NCBI GenBank assembly: GCA_002329245.1
Contig: DCTG01000119.1
Location: forward strand, 1,601 to 11,760
DNA from: Clostridiales bacterium UBA1446
GTDB taxonomy: Bacteria; Bacillota; Clostridia; Oscillospirales; Oscillospiraceae
Reading direction: 5' to 3'
DNA: 10,160 nucleotides
Shown here: one piece after another, positions 5,870 through 10,160 of the stretch
How positions within the stretch are numbered: the stretch's first letter is position 1
Layout: every line of letters starts with the position of its first letter
Notes under the pieces: generated by a model
What the model was told of the DNA's origin: nothing
The model's input: only the letters and a program-made list of their open reading frames with translations
Database searches by the model: none
Program-made: the position numbers and the translations under genes

Positions 5870-7309
5870 ATGCAAAGCGAGAAAAAACAGGTGGAACAGA
5901 TCACTCCCATGGAGGAAGACTTCGCGCAGTGGTACACCGACGTGGTGAAAAAAGCGGAGCTGGTGGACTATTCGGGCATCAAAGGGTTTTTTATCCTCCG
6001 TCCTTACGCCTATTCCCTCTGGGAAAACATTCAGAAGGTGCTTGACGGGAAGTTTAAGGAGCTTGGGCATGAAAACGTGTCCATGCCGCTTTTGATTCCG
6101 GAATCCCTGCTCCAGAAGGAGAAGGACCACGTCGAGGGCTTTGCGCCCGAGGTCGCCTGGGTTACCTACGGCGGAAGCGAGGAGCTGCCCGAGCGGCTTT
6201 GCGTCCGCCCGACCTCCGAGACGCTCTTCTGCGAGCATTGGAGCCATATTGTCCACTCCTGGCGGGATCTTCCCCTTCTATATAACCAGTGGTGCTCCGT
6301 GCTCCGCTGGGAAAAGACGACGCGTCCCTTCCTCCGCCACAGGGAGTTTTTATGGCAGGAGGGACATACGCTGCACGCGACGGCGGAGGAAGCCGTGGAA
6401 GAGACGAAGCGGATGCTTGAAGTATACGCCGACTGCTGCGAAAACTACCTGGCGATGCCGGTGGTACGCGGAAAGAAGACGGAAAAGGAAAAGTTCGCGG
6501 GCGCGGAGGACACCTATACAATCGAATGCATGATGCACGATAAAAAAGCGCTGCAGAGCGGAACCTCGCACTATTTCGGGGACGGCTTCGCGCGCGCCTT
6601 CGAAATCAGCTACACGGACAAGGAAAACAAGCAGCGTTTTCCCCATCAGACCTCCTGGGGCTTTTCCACCCGGACGATCGGCGGCATCATCATGACGCAC
6701 GGCGACAATTCCGGGCTGGTGCTTCCGCCGAAAATCGCGCCGGTGCAGGTCGTTGTGATTCCCGTGGCGCAGCACAAGCCCGGCGTATTGGAGGCGGCGG
6801 ATGCGATTGCCGGCAGGCTGAAAGCCGCCGGCATCCGGGTCAAGATCGACCGTTCCGAAAACAGCCCGGGCTGGAAATTTGCCGAATATGAGATGAAGGG
6901 AATTCCCCTGCGTCTGGAAATCGGCCCGAAGGACCTCGAACAGGGGCGGTGCCTTTTGGCCAGGCGCGACAGCGGCGAGAAGGTTCCGGCTCCGCTTGAG
7001 GGGCTGGAACAAAGCTGCTTCAAGCTGCTTGACGAAATTCAGGAGAACCTCTTCAGAAAGGCGAAGCGGAACTTAGAGGAGAACACGTTTGCCGCCCGCG
7101 ACCTCGCGGAGGTAAAACTCCTCGTTGCCTCGCGCGGCGGGTTTATCAAGACGATGTGGTGCGGGGACGTAGCCTGTGAAAACCGGATGAAGGAGGAGGC
7201 GGGCGTTTCGTCGCGCTGCATTCCCTTTGCGCAGGAGTATTTGGGGGACACCTGTCCCTGCTGCGGCCGTCCGGCCAAGCATATGGTCGTCTGGGGCGTG
7301 GCGTATTGA
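5870..7309 (+). CDS. proS: Prolyl-tRNA synthetase, short archaeal/eukaryotic-type (class IIa)
   Basis: ProS charges tRNA-Pro with proline in the cytoplasm. This 479-residue form lacks the INS editing domain of the long bacterial type. The class II catalytic core has RPTSE (113-117), motif 2 [17 protein letters not shown] (154-170), [17 protein letters not shown] (230-246) and motif 3 [14 protein letters not shown] (278-291). An anticodon-binding domain follows from about 290 to 400. A C-terminal Cys-rich zinc-type domain ([17 protein letters not shown]) ends in WGVAY, the terminal Tyr typical of this type. The start is the ATG at 5870 with AAGGA 9 nt upstream. An in-frame TTG at 5846 would add eight residues and has no ribosome site. 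It lies downstream of a strong promoter and 37 nt before the YcxB-like gene. Absence of the INS domain suggests that Ala-tRNA-Pro editing, if any, is done by a separate protein. Confidence 0.97.
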   Translation: MQSEKKQVEQITPMEEDFAQWYTDVVKKAELVDYSGIKGFFILRPYAYSLWENIQKVLDGKFKELGHENVSMPLLIPESLLQKEKDHVEGFAPEVAWVTYGGSEELPERLCVRPTSETLFCEHWSHIVHSWRDLPLLYNQWCSVLRWEKTTRPFLRHREFLWQEGHTLHATAEEAVEETKRMLEVYADCCENYLAMPVVRGKKTEKEKFAGAEDTYTIECMMHDKKALQSGTSHYFGDGFARAFEISYTDKENKQRFPHQTSWGFSTRTIGGIIMTHGDNSGLVLPPKIAPVQVVVIPVAQHKPGVLEAADAIAGRLKAAGIRVKIDRSENSPGWKFAEYEMKGIPLRLEIGPKDLEQGRCLLARRDSGEKVPAPLEGLEQSCFKLLDEIQENLFRKAKRNLEENTFAARDLAEVKLLVASRGGFIKTMWCGDVACENRMKEEAGVSSRCIPFAQEYLGDTCPCCGRPAKHMVVWGVAY

Positions 7310-7346
7310 AGACAGGCTTTCTTTTCAGAACAAACGGGGGATATCA

Positions 7347-7814
7347 ATGGAGAAAATCAAAGTAAAGGTAGATAATATTACCGTGGGGGAGTACGCGGAG
7401 GCCAACCGGATTGTTTTTTTGCGGACCTATATTCCGTTTTCCCTCCTGTCCGTGTTTTTTGCAATCATCTACACGGGATCAATCGGGCAGATACGCCCGC
7501 TGGCGGTTTTAGTCCCTGTGGTTGTCGTGATATTCCTGCCTTTGGGGTCGGAATATGTCAACCGGCGCGATTACAAGCGCTATCCGATCGCGCAGATGGA
7601 AATGGAATATACCTTCGACGCGATCGGATGGACCATGCAGATGGGGGAAGTCAAGGGCGGATGCAGATGGTTCGACGCGGCAAAGGTGAAAGAGACGAGA
7701 GATCTTCTGCTTCTGTATTCCACCAAGCGCAACAGCGACATGGTGCCGAAACGCTGCCTGACGGAAGAGCAGCTTGAGAAAATCCGGGAATTTTACCGTC
7801 GCGGGAAGCGGTAA
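7347..7814 (+). CDS. YcxB-like small membrane protein
   Basis: A 155-residue protein with two predicted membrane helices (about 28-46 and 50-67) separated by a short polar turn. A soluble C-terminal domain follows, with the pattern of YcxB-like proteins: MEYTFDAIGWTMQ (86-98), CRWFDAAKVKETRDLLLLY (106-124) and MVPKRCLTEEQLEKIREF (132-149). The family has no established biochemical function. The start is the ATG at 7347, after a G-rich stretch (ACGGGGG) that could serve as a weak ribosome site. It lies 37 nt after proS with no terminator or promoter between, so it is probably cotranscribed. No functional link to proS is apparent. Confidence 0.8.
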   Translation: MEKIKVKVDNITVGEYAEANRIVFLRTYIPFSLLSVFFAIIYTGSIGQIRPLAVLVPVVVVIFLPLGSEYVNRRDYKRYPIAQMEMEYTFDAIGWTMQMGEVKGGCRWFDAAKVKETRDLLLLYSTKRNSDMVPKRCLTEEQLEKIREFYRRGKR

Positions 7815-7867
7815 GGAAGCGTTATGCCCCGGCAAAGAAAAAATATTGTAAATGAATCAGATTTCTC

Positions 7868-7896
7868 TTGACACGGGGCGCATTGTATTATATCAT
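7868..7896 (+). promoter_or_regulatory. Promoter of the S10 ribosomal protein operon
   Basis: -35 TTGACA (7868-7873, perfect), a 17-bp spacer, and -10 TATCAT (7891-7896, 5 of 6) within an AT-rich run that offers other -10 registers. The expected start is near 7903. Upstream, 7815-7867 shows no clear terminator for the preceding gene, so read-through from proS may add to transcription. Confidence 0.75.
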
Positions 7897-7902
7897 TATC
7901 GA

Positions 7903-8162
7903 GCGTCTATAGAGGCGTGAAATGCGATGATGCGGGAGATTGCGGCCTTTTGCCGGTAACTTTCGCGGAGTATGTCCGGAAATCGGGCGGCTGAGAGAAT
8001 CTGTAGGTGGCGTAGATCGCCGCGTCTGAAAGCAGATCGGCCGGACTTTGTGCCGGCTCTCTTTTCGAAGCGGAATGATACGCACGGCATAGCGTACAGA
8101 ATTTTCTCGCCGTATAAAGCGAATTCGGAATTCACTTTGTACGTCAATGAGGAGGAACTGTT
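7903..8162 (+). promoter_or_regulatory. Long structured 5' leader of the S10 operon
   Basis: About 260 nt separate the predicted transcript start from rpsJ, with no convincing gene. By hand I find these stems: CGTCT/AGGCG (7904-7908/7913-7917); ATCTG/CAGAT (7999-8003/8033-8037) enclosing GTGGCG/CGCCGC (8007-8012/8018-8023); GCCGG/CCGGC (8040-8044/8053-8057) followed by CTCTTTT; TACGC/GCGTA (8079-8083/8092-8096); and CGTACAGAATT (8093-8103) with AATTC (8129-8133) and TGTACG (8138-8143), leaving a 4-nt bulge, just before the rpsJ ribosome site. Leaders of S10 operons are sites of autoregulation by L4 in gamma-proteobacteria. Whether this one is so regulated is inference. Confidence 0.6.
8040..8065 (+). 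terminator. Terminator-like hairpin inside the S10 leader (possible attenuator)
   Basis: GCCGG and CCGGC form a 5-bp stem (6 with a G-U pair at 8039/8058) with an 8-nt loop. CTCTTTT follows immediately. The stem is short for an efficient terminator. It follows directly on the 7999-8037 stem-loop arm, so the two may stack. Confidence 0.35.
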
Positions 8163-8477
8163 ATGGCACCCCAGAAAGAAATGATTCGGATCCGGCTCAA
8201 GGCATATGACCATCAGCTCATCGATGCCAGCGCGGAAAAGATCGTCGAGACCGCAAAGAGAACCGGCGCCAGCGTATCGGGACCGATTCCCCTTCCCACC
8301 AAGCGGGAAGTCGTCACAATCCTGCGCGCGGTGCACAAGTACAAAGACAGCCGTGAGCAGTTCGAGCGCCGCACACACAAGCGGCTTATCGACATTTTGA
8401 AGCCGTCGGCCAAGACCATCGAAGCGCTTACCACCCTTGAGCTGCCGGCCGGTGTGGAAATCGAAATCAAGCTGTAA
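8163..8477 (+). CDS. rpsJ: 30S ribosomal protein S10
   Basis: A 104-residue S10, the full usual length. It is a component of the 30S head and also acts as NusE in transcription antitermination. Recognisable stretches are [14 protein letters not shown] (8-21), [14 protein letters not shown] (40-53) and the family signature [20 protein letters not shown] (58-77), ending in VEIEIKL. The ATG at 8163 follows GAGGAGG with about 7-nt spacing, just downstream of the leader hairpin. It is the first gene of the S10 operon. The genes before it are proS and ycxB-like rather than str-operon genes (rpsL, rpsG, fusA, tuf). Confidence 0.98.
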   Translation: MAPQKEMIRIRLKAYDHQLIDASAEKIVETAKRTGASVSGPIPLPTKREVVTILRAVHKYKDSREQFERRTHKRLIDILKPSAKTIEALTTLELPAGVEIEIKL

Positions 8478-8493
8478 GCAAGAAGAAGCCTTT

Positions 8494-8575
8494 GCCCGTC
8501 GTCTTGCGGGGCGGGCGGGTCATGTTGGCGCCGGAAACGGGCGTCAACCAATAACCTGCGCCGGAACAACGGCGC
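8494..8575 (+). promoter_or_regulatory. Three consecutive hairpins in the rpsJ-rplC spacer
   Basis: The 115-nt spacer contains three stems. The first is GCCCGTC/GGCGGGC (8494-8500/8510-8516, one G-U). The second is GTTGGCGCC/GGCGTCAAC (8524-8532/8540-8548, one G-U, loop GGAAACG). The third is GCGCCG/CGGCGC (8558-8563/8570-8575, perfect, loop GAACAA). None is followed by a U-tract. The third ends 3 nt before the rplC ribosome site AAGGAGG. A role in mRNA processing, stability or r-protein binding is inferred. Confidence 0.5.
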
Positions 8576-8592
8576 GATAAGGAGGAACATAC

Positions 8593-9237
8593 ATGGAGAA
8601 GGTGGAGAAGGCCATCCTCGGCAAGAAAGTGGGCATGACCCAGATTTTTGACGCCGACGGAAAAGTGATCCCGGTCACCGTGATCGAGGCTGGCCCCTGC
8701 ACGGTGCTGCAGAAAAAAACCATGGAGAAGGACGGATACGAGGCCGTCCAGCTGGGATTTGAGGATGTCCCGGAACGGAAACTGACGAAGCCGGAGCTCG
8801 GTCATCTGAAAAAGGCCGGCGACGCAAGAAAAAAGCATTTGCGGGAAGTTAAGCTCGGTAACGCCGCCGCGCTGAACGTCGGCGACGTGATTAAAGCGGA
8901 CGTGTTTGCGGAAGGGGATCGCGTGGACGCAATCGGTATCAGCCGAGGCAAGGGATATGCCGGCGTCATCAAGCGCTGGAACGCGCAGCGCACCCCCACC
9001 ACACACGGCGGCGGCCCCGTTCACAGGCATGCCGGTTCCATGAGCGCCAACAGCGACCCCTCCCGGATTCTTCCCGGAAAAATCGGGGCCGGCCATATGG
9101 GCGCCGAACAGGTTACGGTATTGAACCTGGACGTGGTTAAGGTTGATCCGGATATCAATTTGATTGCAGTGCGCGGCGCGGTCCCCGGGCCCAAAGGCGG
9201 CCTGATCGTCCTTCGCAGCTCAGTCAAGAACGCCTAA
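8593..9237 (+). CDS. rplC: 50S ribosomal protein L3
   Basis: A 214-residue L3, typical length, an early-assembling protein of the 50S subunit near the peptidyl transferase centre. The N-terminus ILGKKVGMTQIFDADGKVIP (8-27) is diagnostic. The extended internal loop follows GISRGKGYAGVIKRWN and contains RTPTTHGGGPVHRHAGSMS, then GKIGAGHMGAEQVTVLNL and the C-terminal AVPGPKGGLIVLRSS. The ATG at 8593 follows AAGGAGG with 7-nt spacing. It is the second gene of the operon, separated from rpsJ by a hairpin-rich spacer and from rplD by 19 nt carrying AAGGAGAG. Confidence 0.98.
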   Translation: MEKVEKAILGKKVGMTQIFDADGKVIPVTVIEAGPCTVLQKKTMEKDGYEAVQLGFEDVPERKLTKPELGHLKKAGDARKKHLREVKLGNAAALNVGDVIKADVFAEGDRVDAIGISRGKGYAGVIKRWNAQRTPTTHGGGPVHRHAGSMSANSDPSRILPGKIGAGHMGAEQVTVLNLDVVKVDPDINLIAVRGAVPGPKGGLIVLRSSVKNA

Positions 9238-9256
9238 GCGGAAGGAGAGAATCGAC

Positions 9257-9880
9257 ATGCCCAAAGCAACCGTTTACAATATGGCGGGCGCCCAGGTCGG
9301 AGAAATCGAGCTGAGCGAAGCCGTATTTGGGATTGAGCCCAACAAAACCGTGATGCATGCGGCGGTGAAAAATCATCTGGCAAACCGCAGGCAGGGCACG
9401 CAAAGCGCGCTGACCCGGGCCGAGGTTTCCGGCGGCGGCATCAAGCCCTATCGCCAGAAGGGGACGGGTCGGGCCCGCCAGGGTTCCTCCAGAGCGCCCC
9501 AGTTTACGCACGGCGGCATCGTGTTTGCGCCCAAGCCGCGCGATTACAGCTACAGCATCAACAAGAAGGAGCGCCGTCTTGCGCTCAGGAGCGCTCTGTC
9601 CGCAAAGGCGTCCGCGGGCGAAATCATCGTTGTGGACAACTTGGACATGAGCCAGATCAAAACAAAGGAGTTCGCCGCGTTTCTGAAAGCCGTCGGCGCC
9701 GTCGGAAAGACCATGGTGGTGACCCCGGAAGTAAGGCCCAACGTGGTGAAAAGCGCGAGGAACATTCCCGGCGTCATGACGACCACGGCGACAATCCTCA
9801 GCACATATGACATTTTAAACAGCGGGCGCTTCGTCGTGGACAAGGCTGCCCTTGCCGTCATTGAGGAGGTGTTCGCATGA
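9257..9880 (+). CDS. rplD: 50S ribosomal protein L4
   Basis: A 207-residue L4, usual length. It binds 23S rRNA and its loop lines the exit tunnel. The conserved loop region reads [20 protein letters not shown] (57-76), then [19 protein letters not shown] and [14 protein letters not shown]. The C-terminal half ends in [20 protein letters not shown]. In gamma-proteobacteria L4 represses its own operon by acting on the S10 leader. The long leader upstream makes the same idea testable here. The start ATG has AAGGAGAG upstream. Its stop overlaps the rplW start (ATGA), implying translational coupling. Confidence 0.98.
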   Translation: MPKATVYNMAGAQVGEIELSEAVFGIEPNKTVMHAAVKNHLANRRQGTQSALTRAEVSGGGIKPYRQKGTGRARQGSSRAPQFTHGGIVFAPKPRDYSYSINKKERRLALRSALSAKASAGEIIVVDNLDMSQIKTKEFAAFLKAVGAVGKTMVVTPEVRPNVVKSARNIPGVMTTTATILSTYDILNSGRFVVDKAALAVIEEVFA

Positions 9881-10160
9881 CTGCTTACGATATCATTAAG
9901 CGTCCGATCATCACCGAACAGTCCATGGAAGGCGCGCAGGAGAAGAAGTACGTGTTCGAAGTGGATCCGTCGGCGAACAAAATTCAGATCAAAAAGGCCG
10001 TGGAAGAGATTTTCGGCGTGAAAGTGGCCTTTGTAAACACCCTGAACATGCAGGGAAAGCGCAAGCGCATGGGCAACAGGCCGGAAGGCCGCCGCAAGCA
10101 CTGGAAGAAGGCGATGGTTCAGCTGAAGCCTGATTCCAAGACCATCGAATTCTTCGAGGG
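9877..10160 (+). CDS. rplW: 50S ribosomal protein L23, 3' end outside window
   Basis: 94 codons of L23 are visible, nearly the whole protein, before the window ends. L23 binds domain III of 23S rRNA at the tunnel exit and docks trigger factor and SRP. Family features are [12 protein letters not shown] (5-16), [20 protein letters not shown] (23-42), the VEEIFGVKV helix-strand, and the basic [20 protein letters not shown] loop before the final strand. The ATG at 9877 overlaps the rplD stop by ATGA, with GAGGAGGT 6-7 nt upstream. It is the fourth gene of the operon; rplB would be expected next. Confidence 0.97.
   Translation, partial: MTAYDIIKRPIITEQSMEGAQEKKYVFEVDPSANKIQIKKAVEEIFGVKVAFVNTLNMQGKRKRMGNRPEGRRKHWKKAMVQLKPDSKTIEFFE

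Noticed and set aside
7793..7814. TTACCG/CGGTAA hairpin at the end of the YcxB-like gene as a terminator
   Set aside because: The stem is short, overlaps the stop codon and is followed by GGAAGCG rather than a U-tract.
8121..8133. GAATTC-G-GAATTC as a specific operator or site
   Set aside because: It is more simply part of the leader hairpin (8099-8103 with 8129-8133). Short palindromes like this can occur by chance.
7972..8184. 70-codon ORF in the S10 leader
   Set aside because: It overlaps the start of rpsJ, has no convincing ribosome site and crosses several stems. The region is better explained as a structured leader.
8467..9096. 209-codon minus-strand ORF opposite rplC
   Set aside because: It is fully antisense to ribosomal protein L3, and its composition is typical of a shadow frame.

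Overview
This is a bacterial chromosomal segment, GC-rich by eye. The gene set points to a Gram-positive Firmicute of the class Clostridia, probably an Oscillospirales-like lineage. The reasons are an iron-sulfur type PurF with all four cluster cysteines, a short archaeal-type ProS ending in Tyr, a YqhD-type alcohol dehydrogenase, an IseA-like lipoprotein and strong AGGAGG-type ribosome binding sites. The lineage is inference from protein families, not from a search. I see no mobile element, CRISPR array, tRNA or rRNA gene.

Layout. (1) 1-960, plus strand: the 3' two thirds of purF, cut by the window edge. (2) 961-1161: a gene-free convergent spacer with a strong GC hairpin (1113-1136). (3) 1162-2058, minus: a DUF2156 / MprF-C-like acyltransferase-fold protein with its own extended -10 promoter. 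(4) 2176-5700, minus: a compact four-gene operon. In transcription order it is a pyrophosphorylase-only GlmU-like nucleotidyltransferase, a NYN-LOTUS predicted RNase, an IseA-like lipoprotein and a YqhD-like Fe-dependent alcohol dehydrogenase, with gaps of 41, 36 and 31 nt. (5) 5710-5869: a divergent intergenic region with two well-formed sigma-A promoters whose -35 boxes lie 9 bp apart. (6) 5870-7814, plus: proS followed by a small YcxB-like membrane protein. (7) 7815-8162: a promoter and a roughly 260-nt structured leader. (8) 8163-10160, plus: the start of the S10 ribosomal protein operon, rpsJ-rplC-rplD-rplW, with rplW cut by the window edge.

How the genes work together. The plus-strand genes are housekeeping: purine synthesis, prolyl-tRNA charging and ribosome assembly. 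The minus-strand operon mixes envelope-related functions (a sugar-nucleotide pyrophosphorylase and a lipid-anchored possible endopeptidase inhibitor) with a predicted RNA-handling protein and an aldehyde reductase; no single pathway is evident.

Nothing here is clearly a new system. The points most worth a second look are the NYN-LOTUS protein in that operon, the S10 leader with mutually exclusive hairpins and a terminator-like element, and the three hairpins packed between rpsJ and rplC.
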